A stretch of 64,000 bases of DNA from Sorex araneus (taxonomy: Eukaryota > Chordata > Mammalia > Eulipotyphla > Soricidae): positions 98,897,426-98,961,425 of the forward strand of contig NC_073306.1 in NCBI RefSeq assembly GCF_027595985.1. Direction: 5' to 3'. Made by a program: the position numbers and the translations under genes. How positions within the stretch are numbered: the stretch's first letter is position 1; the number at the start of each line of letters is the position of its first letter. Below, one piece after another: positions 12,354-21,092 of the stretch. The notes under the pieces were generated by a model that did no database searches, was not told the DNA's origin, and saw only the letters and a program-made list of their open reading frames with translations.

Positions 12354-12530
12354 GGGCTGGAGCAATAGCATAACTGGTAGGGCGTTTGCCTTGCATGCAG
12401 CCGACCCAAGTTCGATTCCCAGCATCCCATATGGTCCCCCAAGCACCGCCAGGAGTGATCTCAGAGTTCATGGGCCAAAAGTAACCCCTGTGCAACGCCA
12501 GGTGTGACCCCCCCACAAAAAAGCCAAAAA
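12354..12530 (+). mobile_element. Shrew tRNA-headed SINE
   Basis: GGGGCTGGAGCAATAGCATA, AGGGCGTTTGCCTTGCATGC, AAGTTCGATTCCCAGCATCC, CCGCCAGGAGTGATCTCAGA and GGTGTGACCCCCCCAC. It lies directly after the L1 3' end. Confidence 0.92.
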
Positions 12531-12639
12531 ATGGATAAAATAAAATAAAAAACTGTCCATCCCACCAAAAGGTGGAGTCTGGCAGGAAATAAGCATAAGA
12601 AATAGAGAACATAAAATGAGATGGCATTTACAAGTTCCC

Positions 12640-12990
12640 AAATATCCATAATCAAAATAAATATAAATAGGGTAAGGATGTCTATTGAAAGAAAAAATTT
12701 CCCATCCATTAGAATGACTACATTCTCAAACAGATAATAAGAAGTGTTGGGAAGGATGCAACAAAACTGGAAGCACACACCATTGGCCTAAATGGAATAG
12801 TTCACAGCCACTGCATAAAACAGCATGAGAGTTCCTCAAAAAAGTAAAAATAAATCATATGATTTAGCAGATCCACTTCTAGAACAAAAAGCACTAAAAG
12901 CACCAAAAGATCTTGTAAAAGATCCCTATACACCATAGCATTACTCACAATAGCTACACTGCAGAAAAAATAATAAAATTTGAATTTCAA
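12640..12990 (+). mobile_element. Old L1 ORF2 fragment
   Basis: Carries the L1 ORF2 C-terminal block seen in old mammalian L1: AGTTCCTCAAAAAAGTAAAA, TGATTTAGCAGATCCACTTC and CATTACTCACAATAGCTACA. No open frame. The RTE at 13009 sits immediately to its right. Confidence 0.6.
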
Positions 12991-13008
12991 ATGTAGAATT
13001 TTTCCTTT

Positions 13009-14220
13009 GCTACACTATATCACTTGTATCACTTGTAGTCCCGTTGATCTTCTATTTGCTTGAGTGGGCGCCAGTAACATCGCCATTTGTCTCTGTCGCG
13101 AGCCAGTGTAGCCCAATGATACTTGCTCGCTCCAGAAACAGAAAGAGCCTCAAATCATTCAATCAGAGATTTGACGAAGAAATCTGACCATCTAGTTGGT
13201 GGGCGGCCACGAGGTCTTCTGACGTCCCGTGGAATCCAGTCGGTAACAGCTCTAGTCTAACGGTCATTTGTGAATCGCATTACATGACCGGCCCATCTGA
13301 TATTTGATGCCTTGGCAAACAAGACAGCATCCCTGATTTTTGACCATCGACGGAAGTCAGAACTCCGGATTCCTTCTCTCACTTAAGTGAGACATGATAT
13401 TCCCAGCATAGCTCTTTCGATTCCTCTTTGGGATACCCTAATAGCATTCTCATCCTGCTTGCATAGGGCCCAGGTCTCTGAGGCATATGTTACTGCAGGA
13501 AGAATGGTGGAATCGAAAAGATGTGCCCGGAGTCGGAGGTTCTTCATTCTCTTAACCACCTCTTCGACACTCTTGAAGGCATTCCACGCTGCTCTCTTCC
13601 TCCTGCACAGTTCTGGCACCAAGTCATTCCTCATGTTGATTTCTAGACCCAGGTACACATAGCTGCTGCATTCGGAGATGTTCATTCCATTGAGAGCAAA
13701 TGGAGCTTCAGGGACCAGTTTGTTTTTCATGAACATCGTCTTGTTGAGATTCAGCTGCAATCCGACCTTTCCACACTCGTGTTCGAAGTTGGTCAGCATT
13801 TGTGCCACTTGGCTAATGTTTGGTGTTATGAGAACGATGTCATCAGCGAAGCCGAGATGGTGTAATTGCCAACTGTCTATCTTTACTCCCATTCCTTCCC
13901 ATTCCAGTTGTCGCATGATGTTCTCAAGGGCAGCACTGAAGAGTTTCGGTGAAATGGTATCATCCTGCCGCACCCCTCTCTTCACATCAATGATCACTTC
14001 CTTGTAGAATGGTGAGATCCTGGTGGTGAATCCACAATACAGCTCGCGGAGGATTTTGATATACTGAGTTTGAACGCCCTGTTTGACCAAGGCTTCGATG
14101 ACCACCTCAGTCTCAACAGAATCGAAGGCCTTCTTTAAGTTGATGAATGTCAGACAAAGCAGCATCTTGAACTCTCACGAAACTTCAATGAGTTTGGTCA
14201 CTGTGTGGATATGGTCTATC
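13009..14220 (-). pseudogene. RTE ORF, 3' half: reverse transcriptase palm to C-terminus
   Basis: Encodes the C-terminal half of the RTE polyprotein. Recognisable in order: an IDHIHT-type start, RT motif A as LTFINLKKAFDSVE (the catalytic Asp expected after FI is Asn here), KRGVRQDDTISPKLFSAAL, the catalytic YADD-type box as HLGFADDIVLI, LGLEINMRNDLVPELCRRK, CKQDENAIRVSQRGIERAML, and a C-terminal WRCYWRPLKQIEDQRDYK. Stops interrupt it near 13383, 13254 and 13161. Each is explained by one C-to-T or G-to-A transition (Q, W and R codons). The reverse transcriptase would be dead because of motif A and the stops. Confidence 0.88.
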
Positions 14221-14221
14221 T

Positions 14222-16085
14222 AAGATGATTGTCTGTACTTTCAATGCATGGTCACTGGCATCAGAAGCATCCATCAAGGACCTGATGGTGCAAGAGCAGA
14301 AGATCAAGTACGACATCTTTGGTCTGACCGAAACGAGGAGACATCAATCACATCACACCATTTTCGACACTGGAGAAGAATTTTTCCTCGGAACATGTGA
14401 CAACAGAGATGTTGGTGGCCTTGGTGTCCTTGTCAACACAAACTTGGCCATGAGCATCAATTCATTTGAAGGCCTAACAATCCGAATTGGACGATTACGC
14501 TTGAATAGATGTGGCTCACTGCCTGCAGTTTCTATCTTCATCGTCTACGCACCAACTTCCAACTACGACGAAGAAGAAATTGAAAGGTTCTACATGGAAC
14601 TGGAGAAGTTCTATGAAGAAGACCACACCTTCTACAAGATTATTGTTGGTGATTTTAATGTCAAGATAGGTCCGAGAAGGTCGCCTGAAGACCACATTGG
14701 GACACATGGCCTAGAATGGAATGATCAGGGTGAGAGACTATCTAAATTCATCATGTCAACCAAGACCATCCATGGTAATTCACAGTTCCAGAAGGCAGAA
14801 TCTAAACGCTGGACATGGGAGTCTCCCGGTGGACAGTTCCACAATGAAATTGACCACATCATATTCAATCGAAGGTTTTGCCTGACCGATGTCGCTGTTG
14901 TCCCAAAATTCCAAACAGGATTGGACCACCGTCTCCTTCGTGCGAAATTCTACTTCACAGACCGGGGAGAAAAGTCTGCAAAATTTAAGTCTAAGAAGAC
15001 AACTCCCAGAGGGGCTGGAGCGATAGCACAGCGGGTAGGGCATTTGCCTTGCACGCGGCCGACCCGGGTTTGAATCCCAGCATCCCATATGGTCCCCTGA
15101 ACACCGCCAGAAGTAATTCCTGAGTGTAGAACCAGGAGTAACCCCTGTGCATCGCCGGGTGTGGCCCAAAAAGAAAAAAAAAAAGAAGAAGACAACTCCC
15201 AGAATGACCACCAACTGGGAGCTCTTTGGCACTATTGCAGCAACGTGGGAAGATGCTGTCCTTGACAACATCGACGAGGAATACGATCGACTGGTTCAGC
15301 ACCTCCATGTCTGTGAGAAGAATGCCAAGAGTGAGAAAGACACAAACAGACGTCTGTCTTCGGAAACTCTCAAGCTCATTCGTCAACGTGGTTTGGTGCG
15401 AGCCTCAGGCAACCACAAGCTAACGTCTGAGCTCACAAAGCTGTGCAGAGATGCGATAAAGGAAGACCTTAAAGAGAGAAGAGCAGCAGTGTTGGCCAGT
15501 GCAGCAGAAGCCGGGAAAAGTATTCGCAATGCTCGCCTGTCCTTCGCCAACTACAAGACCAAGATGACTGCCCTCCGACATTCCGATGGATCTATCACAT
15601 CCTCGAGAAAGGCAATGGAGAAAATTATTCACGACTTCTACTCGAATCTCTTTGACAGCCATGTCCACCTGCCCACATACCAAATTCCGCAGCATGGATA
15701 TGTCGTTCCCACCATTCTGCCTTCTGAAATCCGACACGCCATTTCGCTGGTAAAGACACAAACAGCACCTGGTCCGGACAAGGTCAGACCCCAACACCTG
15801 AAGAATCTACCACCAGTACTCATCAATACACTGGCCCGACTCTTCACACGCTACTTGTCTGAATGCAAGGTTCCGTCCCAGTGGAAAACCAGTAGGACCG
15901 TTCTGTTGAACAAGAAGGGAGACATCCACAACATCAGCAACTATGGCCTAATCTGTCTGTTGTCTGTCGTCTACAAGCTGTTCACTCGTGTCATCCTGAA
16001 TAGAATAGGCAGAACACTAGACGAAGGACAACCATGCGAGCAAGCCGCGTTCCGAAGAGGATTCAGCATGATAGACCATATCCAC
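14222..16085 (+). pseudogene. RTE ORF, 5' half: AP-type endonuclease and RT N-terminal part
   Basis: Encodes the endonuclease domain and the start of the reverse transcriptase. Endonuclease motifs in order: VCTFNAWSL (Asn), FGLTETRRHQ (catalytic Glu), FIVYAPTSNYDEEE (Tyr), IVGDFNVKIG (Asp, Asn), THGLEWNDQGERL, TIHGNSQF, EIDHIIFN and GLDHRLLRAKF (Asp-His). After 15203 the frame resumes with TNWELFGTIAATWEDAV, then RT N-terminal motifs TAPGPDKVRPQHLKNL, SQWKTSRTVLLNKKGD and QAAFRRGFSMIDHIH. The frame is open on both sides of the SINE at 15011-15185 and rejoins in frame if the SINE and one duplication are ignored. The first few codons of the ORF seem to be missing at the inner junction. Confidence 0.9.
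15011..15185 (+). mobile_element. Shrew SINE nested inside the RTE
   Basis: Near-consensus copy (GGGGCTGGAGCGATAGCACA to GTGGCCCAAAAAG). An 18-bp target-site duplication AAGAAGACAACTCCCAGA lies at 14993-15010 and 15186-15203. The insertion is younger than the RTE and shows that the RTE is resident in the shrew genome. Confidence 0.97.
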
Positions 16086-16633
16086 TAATATACAAAATGA
16101 AAATACTTTCTGTTTTAAATATCAATAAATTGATTTTCTGTTAAGCCAAAAGAAATGAATCCATTCTTTGACTCAACCCCTCACATGGACCCCAAAGAAA
16201 AAATCTGGTGAATACAGATTTCAAGAATGTAGACATTTTCAGATATTGTAAAAGCAGAAAACTTACAGTCATTAAATAGCTTCTAAATAATATCCTCTTG
16301 GGAGAAACGAAATTATTTAAAAAGAGTATCTAAATTCCAAGGCATAGAGAGTGAAAAAACTGGCAAACAAGTGGATAAATCTAATAAATATCAACCTAGA
16401 GGGCAATAATAATAGCAATAATGTCTAGCTTGAAAACTTTAAGTAAAAATAGATAGTAGGACACCAGCGTGAAAGAATTAGAAGTTCAGACAACACAGTA
16501 CTGGCTTGTAACATAAATGATCGAAGCTTTTGACTCAAAAATCCCAATGAATAAGGTAGAGGCTTAGACCCTAGCAGCTTAAATCTTGGATCCCAGCCCG
16601 CTGTGGGATTGTGTCATTTAAAAGTTGTTATTT
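16086..16633. other. AT-rich DNA, no gene recognised
   Basis: No open frame of note and no recognised repeat. It starts at the outer end of the inverted RTE segment. Confidence 0.4.
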
Positions 16634-16759
16634 CAGGGGCTGGAGTGATAGCACAGCGGGTAGGGCATTTGCCTTGCACATGGCTGACCCGGGCTCGATT
16701 CCCAGCATTCCATATGCTCCCCTGAGCATCGCCAGGACTAATTCCTGAGTGCAGAGCCC
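16634..16759 (+). mobile_element. Shrew SINE, 3'-truncated
   Basis: Good head and body (GGGGCTGGAGTGATAGCACA, GGGCTCGATTCCCAGCATTC, TTCCTGAGTGCAGAGCC) that stops abruptly at 16759 and is joined to CTCTCAGTCACAGGACTGCA. The normal GGAGTAACCCCTGTGCAT end is missing. Confidence 0.88.
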
Positions 16760-16811
16760 TCTCAGTCACAGGACTGCAAGCCACGGAGCCTAAAAGGGAA
16801 AAAAGAAAAGT

Positions 16812-16945
16812 GTCTGCCATAGACATGTGCTGGATGGCAGGAAGAAACTGGGGACACTGGTGAAGGGACAGGTGCTCAATGTACTACTAAAACCCAATCA
16901 TAAACAACTTATCTCATGGGGATTCAATAAATGTTTCTTAAAAAT
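16812..16945 (+). mobile_element. Old L1-type 3' end
   Basis: GGGGACACTGGTGAAGGGAC, AAAACCCAATCATAAACAAC and ATCTCATGGGGATTCAATAA are the last 130 bp or so of an L1-type 3' UTR. No poly(A) remains. Confidence 0.6.
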
Positions 16946-16989
16946 TAAGAATTTTAATTTTAAATTAAAAAGTTCTGCCAACCTGGGGA

Positions 16990-17136
16990 GGGAGCTATTC
17001 TGGTGATGCTCAGGGTTCCACCTGGCTCTGCGTTCAGGAATCACTCCTGGCAGTGCTGGGGAGAATAAGGGATGCCAGGGATCAAACCCGGGTAGGCCAC
17101 ATGCCTTACCTGCTCTACTATACTGCTCGGCCCTCC
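16990..17136 (-). mobile_element. Old tRNA-headed SINE
   Basis: Reversed body (GGAATCACTCCTGGCAGTGC), reversed B box (GATCAAACCCGGGTAGGCC) and reversed head (CTGCTCGGCCC). Confidence 0.8.
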
Positions 17137-17172
17137 AAAAGTTTAAAAAAAAAATTTTTAACGAGGATACCA

Positions 17173-17346
17173 TGGGCTGGAGCGATAGCACAGAAGGTAG
17201 GGCATTTGCCTTGCACGTAGCCAACCTGGGTTTGATTCCCAGCATCCCATAAGGTCTGTCGAGCACCACCAGGAGTAATTCCTGAGTGCATGAACCAGGA
17301 GTAACCCCTGAGCATTGCCAGGTGTGACCTAAAAAGCAAAGAAAAA
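17173..17346 (+). mobile_element. Shrew tRNA-headed SINE
   Basis: GGGCTGGAGCGATAGCACAG, TTTGATTCCCAGCATCCC, CACCAGGAGTAATTCCTGAG and GGTGTGACCTAAAAAGC, with an A tail that passes into (GA)n at about 17350-17365. Confidence 0.92.
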
Positions 17347-17365
17347 AAGGAGAGAGAGAGAGAGA

Positions 17366-17732
17366 CCAGATCCTCAGCAAGCAGCATAACTAAGATGTTT
17401 GTGCACCCGATCCAGGAAGTGCAATCCCTGGTAAGGACATCTGTGAGCACCAGTCACCCCTAATAAATCTTGAACTATAATTGTGCACCTCAACTAAACA
17501 TGCTCAACTGGGTAAACATATGTGCAAGCACCACAACTAAATGAATGCAACTCTCAGCAGCACAGTGATTGCGCAAGCACCGCCATCAGGCCTAAGAGCC
17601 CCTGAGCAGCACAACTGCATAACACCATCACCATGGCCAGCGAGGCCAATCCCAATTTATCAACAGAGCAACAGGAGGGGGCAACGAAAAATTAACTAAT
17701 AAGGTGTTTGGGGTTTTGTTTTTCCGTCTTTA
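17366..17732 (+). repeat. SINE-like stretch of reiterated AGCACC / CACAACTAAA motifs
   Basis: A loose series of units such as GTGAGCACCAGTCACCCC, GTGCAAGCACCACAACTAAA and GCAAGCACCGCCATCAGG. Comparable stretches occur at 25780-25925, 27150-27300 and, reversed, 22690-22890 and 48960-49080. I read it as the internally repeated 3' part of an older tRNA-derived SINE variant. No gene seen. Confidence 0.4.
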
Positions 17733-17885
17733 GAGGATGATCCACACCCAGCAGTGCTCAGGGCTTACTCCAGGGTTTGCTCTCAGGGATCACGCCTGGA
17801 GGGCTCAGGGGACTGGATGGGGTGCTGGGATAGAACCAGGTCAGCCATGTGAAAGGCACTGTGTTGTCATTGTCCCTTTGGCCCA
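17733..17885 (-). mobile_element. Old tRNA-headed SINE
   Basis: CACACCCAGCAGTGCTCAGG, GGGATCACGCCTGGAGGGCT, GGATAGAACCAGGTCAGCC and CCCTTTGGCCC give the reversed order tail, body, B box, head. Confidence 0.8.
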
Positions 17886-17957
17886 ATAAATACGTTTTTA
17901 AAGGCTAGAAATAAATAGAAAAAGAGAAAAAGATTAAGAATAAAACCTAATGACAGG

Positions 17958-18180
17958 AGGACTGGAGCGATAGCACAGCAAGTAGGGCATTTGCCATGCA
18001 CTCGGCCTACCCGGGTTCAATTCCCAGCATCCCATATGGTCCCCTGAGCACCACCAGGAGTAATTCTTGAGTGCATGATCCAGGAGTAACCCTGTGCATT
18101 GCCAGGCGTAATTCCTGAGTGCATGAGCCAGGAGTAACCCTTGTGCATCGCTGGGTGTGACCCAAAAACAAACAAAAAAT
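17958..18180 (+). mobile_element. Shrew SINE with internal tandem duplication
   Basis: Target-site duplication TAATGACAGG at 17948-17957 and 18181-18190. The body block (GTAATTC.TGAGTGCATGA.CCAGGAGTAACCC) occurs twice, at about 18060-18093 and 18108-18142, making the copy some 48 bp longer than normal. Confidence 0.93.
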
Positions 18181-18469
18181 TAATGACAGGAAAATAAACT
18201 AAATATATTAAATCCAAATGCTGGCTCTTTGGTTTTTTGGATTTTTTTTATAATGTAGAAGTACTGCTACTTGTTGAGCCATTGATGACACTGGATCTTT
18301 GAAAGAGCTAGTAGTATGAACTACTAGAATTAAGCAAGTCCACCAACTAAATGAGAAAAAGCAGTATGCACAAAGAAAAAAACATTACAGGTATGGAAAA
18401 CTCTTTCCTTAGAATAAAATCCTATATACACTATGCTAACTTGTGTTACACTTCAAAAATGTGAACTGT

Positions 18470-18812
18470 GATGTGGGCTGAAAGTAGAATATAGACCGAA
18501 CATGATGGCCACTTAATACCTCTACTGCAAACCACAACACCCAAAAGGAAAGAGAGAGCAAAAGGGAATGCCCTGCCACAGAGGTGTGTGTGTTTGGGGG
18601 GGGTGGGGGGAAACGGGATGGGAGTGGTAGGAGGGAAGCTGGGACCATTGGTGGTGGAAAATGAGCACTGGCAGAGGGATGAGCACTCGACCATTGTATG
18701 ACTGAAATGCAAGCATGAAAGTTTGTAAGTCTGTAACTGTGATTCACTAATAAAATAACTGTGATTCACTTAAAAATTCACGGTGATTAACTAATAAAAA
18801 TTTTTTAAATGT
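18470..18812 (+). mobile_element. L1 3' UTR, 5'-truncated
   Basis: GATGTGGGCTGAAAGTAGAA, ATGGCCACTTAATACC, a GT/G-rich tract near 18580-18620, GGTGGTGGAAAATGAGCACT, and a final GATTCACTAATAAAA that is locally repeated three times before the A/T-rich end. Confidence 0.85.
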
Positions 18813-18948
18813 AAGCTGTTAGAAAAAATATATTTAGTGTGAAATTGACCTTCAAGAAATAAAAAACCTGGGGAAAATAAATGGTCCTGTAAACATTGAA
18901 AAAGTAGTTAAATAATAATTTCATCTTCTTTTAAAAAAAAACAAACCA

Positions 18949-19095
18949 GGGCAGGAGCAATAGTACGGTAGGGAGCTTGCCATCTCCACAGCCAGAGCAG
19001 GCTCAGTGCCTGGAGAATATATGGTTCCCCAAGCCTGCCAGGAATAATCCTTGAGCACTGCTAGGTGTGGCCCAAAAGACAAAAATAAAAACATT
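18949..19095 (+). mobile_element. Old tRNA-headed SINE
   Basis: GGGCAGGAGCAATAGTACGG, CTGCCAGGAATAATCCTTGA and CTAGGTGTGGCCCAAAAGAC. The tRNA part is shortened. Confidence 0.75.
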
Positions 19096-19213
19096 TTTAA
19101 AAAATTTAACAGCTCCTACAATAAAGTCTACAGTCAAGTTCTTCCAACCTTCAAGGAACAGATAGTTCTAGAATAAGGAAAATAAGAGATTAAATTTAAT
19201 CAGTGAGGAGAGC

Positions 19214-19216
<3 letters not shown>

Positions 19217-19245
<29 letters not shown>
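19217..19245. repeat. (AC)n microsatellite
   Basis: Pure AC run of about 29 bp. Confidence 0.97.
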
Positions 19246-19246
<1 letters not shown>

Positions 19247-19480
19247 CCCTCAAACATGAGGGACGGAGTTAAACCATCTCAATTACAGAGATGCCGACCC
19301 CCCCTGAACATTATCTAACGGACCTCAATACAACATTACCTAACAATACGAAGGCACCTTTAAGTTCTCCGAGGATTTCAAAGACTGAAAATCTAGCAAT
19401 AGAATTGCCTTTTCAACAATCTGAACGACACATGTTATACTAAAGCATTTGGGGAGAAAAATCAATACCTACACCTGACT

Positions 19481-19657
19481 TTTTTTTTTTTTTTTGCTTT
19501 TTGGGTCACACCCAGCGATGCTCAGGGGTTACTCCTGGCTTTGCACTCAGGAATTACTCCTGGCGGTTCTTGGGGGACCATATGGGATGCGGGAATTGAA
19601 CCTGGGTCGGCCTAGTGCAAGGCAAACGCCCTACCCGCTGTGCTATCGCTCCGGCCC
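19481..19657 (-). mobile_element. Shrew tRNA-headed SINE, young
   Basis: Poly(T), GCTTTTTGGGTCACACCCAG, CTCAGGAATTACTCCTGGCG, GGAATTGAACCTGGGTCGGC and GTGCTATCGCTCCGGCCCC. Target-site duplication CTACACCTG[A/G]CTTTTT at about 19469 and 19658. Confidence 0.95.
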
Positions 19658-20028
19658 CTACACCTGGCTTTTTAAGCTCCTTATAACTAGGCACAACGGA
19701 CGCTGGCTTACAATGGAGAGAAAGGTCTGGAGAAGGTTCTTGGGAGCACTGCCCAATCCCCCAACCGAGCTACTCCTGACCTTCGTGGACGAGAGGGGCG
19801 AGCTGGTCAGTGGACGCAGAGGATCAAATGCAAACACCAGGGAGGGTGCTGTCCCTAGATAGTCCGTTTGCCAGCCTGGGGTACTCAGACAAGCCAGGCG
19901 AGACCCCGGCAGCGGCAGCGGCCCCCGCCTCGGGGATCCGGGCGCGGGCGCGGGCGCGAGGGGGGGGCGGCGGGAGGAGAGCGCTGCCCCCACCTTCCCC
20001 CATCTAACGGAAACAAGAGCTCCGTGTT
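19658..20028. other. Left shoulder of the first CpG island
   Basis: Becomes CpG-rich after 19900 (GGGCGCGGGCGCGGGCGCGA, about 19940-19960). Overlapping open frames on both strands reflect GC content. No exon recognised. Confidence 0.4.
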
Positions 20029-20208
20029 GGGGCCAGAGCGATGGCACAGCGGGGAGGGCGTTTGCCTTGCACGCAGCTGACCGGGGTTCCATCCCCGGCA
20101 TCCCATAGCAACCCAAGCAGGGCCAGGAGTAATTCCTGAGTGCAGAGCCAGGAGTAACCCCCGTGCAACCCCGGGTGTGACCCCTCCCGCCCCCACCCCC
20201 CCAAAAAA
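20029..20208 (+). mobile_element. Shrew tRNA-headed SINE in the CpG island
   Basis: GGGGCCAGAGCGATGGCACA, GGGCGTTTGCCTTGCACGC, GGCCAGGAGTAATTCCTGAG and GGGTGTGACCCCTCCCGCCC with a short A run. It splits the island into two parts. Confidence 0.92.
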
Positions 20209-20378
20209 GAACACCATGTTGGAAGCTGGGTGACAGAAATTGTTCTGAGTGCAAAGCCGGTTCTCCACTGGGCGCAGACACCTTATCTCCCGCCCCAGCT
20301 CGGGCGCTGACGGATAAGGTGCCCGCCCGCCCGGCCCTCGGCAGGGGCACCGCGGAAGAGCCGCACGCCGGCTGCTCG

Positions 20379-20507
20379 TTACGTAAACTTACAGGCGGGC
20401 AGCTGAGCTCCCCCAGCAAAAATAAGACATCCACGGCCAAACTCCGTAAAATAAACAACAACCATGATGAGGATGAGGACGAGGATGGCCACGCAGAGTG
20501 AACTCAT
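20379..20507 (-). CDS. Candidate first coding exon or microprotein with an N-terminal transmembrane segment
   Basis: On the minus strand an ATG at 20507-20505 opens a frame beginning MSSLCVAILVLILIMVVVYF, an almost ideal transmembrane helix (residues 4-20), followed by TEFGRGCLIFAGGAQLPA. The frame then meets GCCT/GTAAGT, a strong splice donor (exon end 20393, intron from 20392). Without splicing it ends at TAA 20379-20381 after 42 residues. An upstream in-frame ATG at 20570 would add 21 residues (MGAKGTGAAEPAVQQERAQEK). I prefer the internal ATG because its context (GAGAAGATGA) has the purine at -3. I do not recognise the protein. Two readings fit: an exon 1 of a longer minus-strand gene, or a small single-pass membrane protein. 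From remembered human gene order SPECC1 is the divergent neighbour of AKAP10, but the SPECC1 N-terminus I recall does not look like this. Confidence 0.4.
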   Translation of the reverse strand: MSSLCVAILVLILIMVVVYFTEFGRGCLIFAGGAQLPACKFT

Positions 20508-20991
20508 CTTCTCTTGAGCACGTTCCTGTTGCACTGCAGGTTCCGCGGCCCCGGTGCCCTTCGCGCCCACCCAGTGGACGCCGAGGCCGCCCCACGGTCA
20601 CCGGGCCCCCGCGATCCGTGGAAGGATGCGCGAGGCCCCGGGGAGCCCCGGTCCAGCGGTCACCAGCCACCTGCGGCACTGACCGCTCAGCTCCCAGGCT
20701 GGCCAGGCCAGGCAGGGCAGGACATCTGTCCCGGACAGCGGACTGATGGACAGCGACCGCTCGCCTCTGCCCGCGGAGAAGCAGTCCTGCGCCCCCGCGC
20801 CCGGACCCCGACCCCCAGGCCCTGCGCTCAGCCGCCGGAGCCCGAGAGCACACAGCCGAGGCCCACGGCCAGCGGACACCGTGTCCACTCACCAGCCCAG
20901 CCGTTCCCGCCGCTTGCCGCAGCCCGCAGCCCGCAGCCGCCTCTGCTCCCCGCGCGCCCTAACAAGCCCCAGCCCACGCTCCCCGAGATGG

Positions 20992-21006
20992 CCTCTAGGG
21001 GGCGAG
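20992..21006 (+). promoter_or_regulatory. CTCF-like core motif
   Basis: CCTCTAGGGGGCGAG fits the CTCF core CCASYAGRKGGCRS at 12 of 14 positions by my reading. It lies at the edge of the CpG island. Confidence 0.35.
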
Positions 21007-21027
21007 CGCGAGTGACGCCGGTGCTCC

Positions 21028-21041
21028 CTGGGAGATGTAGT
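21028..21041 (-). promoter_or_regulatory. ZNF143/SBS-type promoter motif
   Basis: The minus strand reads ACTACATCTCCCAG, close to the ZNF143 (Staf) consensus ACTACAAYTCCCAGMATGC. These sites are typically within a short distance of CpG-island start sites. It lies about 520 bp upstream of the minus-strand ATG at 20507. Confidence 0.5.
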
Positions 21042-21092
21042 CCCAGGGACGCCACTACCTCATCCTGGGCTCTTCTAACAGCCGCCTTTCTT

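Larger units (their letters stand above)
13009..16085 (-). mobile_element. RTE-clade non-LTR retrotransposon with inverted 5' half
   Basis: A near full-length RTE copy in two parts. The 3' half is on the minus strand (14220 down to about 13009). The 5' half is on the plus strand (about 14222-16085). The sequence at which the parts should join, GATAGACCATATCCAC (16 bp), occurs at both broken ends: 16070-16085 on the plus strand and 14220-14205 on the minus strand. This is the layout expected from twin priming during target-primed reverse transcription. The 3' end is (CAAGTGATA)-type short repeats right after the ORF stop, as is usual for RTE elements, which have very short 3' UTRs. The protein is much closer to nematode-type RTE ORFs, as I remember them, than to mammalian L1 or to BovB. 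No clear target-site duplication was found at the outer ends. Confidence 0.85.
20270..21060 (-). promoter_or_regulatory. CpG island with candidate minus-strand promoter
   Basis: Very high GC with frequent CpG over roughly 790 bp. It contains the hydrophobic open frame at 20379-20507 (minus), a ZNF143-type motif at 21028-21041 and a CTCF-like core at 20992-21006. This is typical of a mammalian gene start. Direction is inferred from the coding frame, the donor site and the ZNF143 motif, all of which point to minus-strand transcription. Confidence 0.6.

Noticed and set aside
13009-16085. Nematode contamination of the assembly
   Set aside because: A shrew SINE with target-site duplication is inserted inside the RTE, and shrew repeats flank it on both sides.
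13009-16085. Two separate genes on opposite strands
   Set aside because: The halves are consecutive parts of one RTE ORF sharing a 16-bp break sequence, so an inversion explains them.
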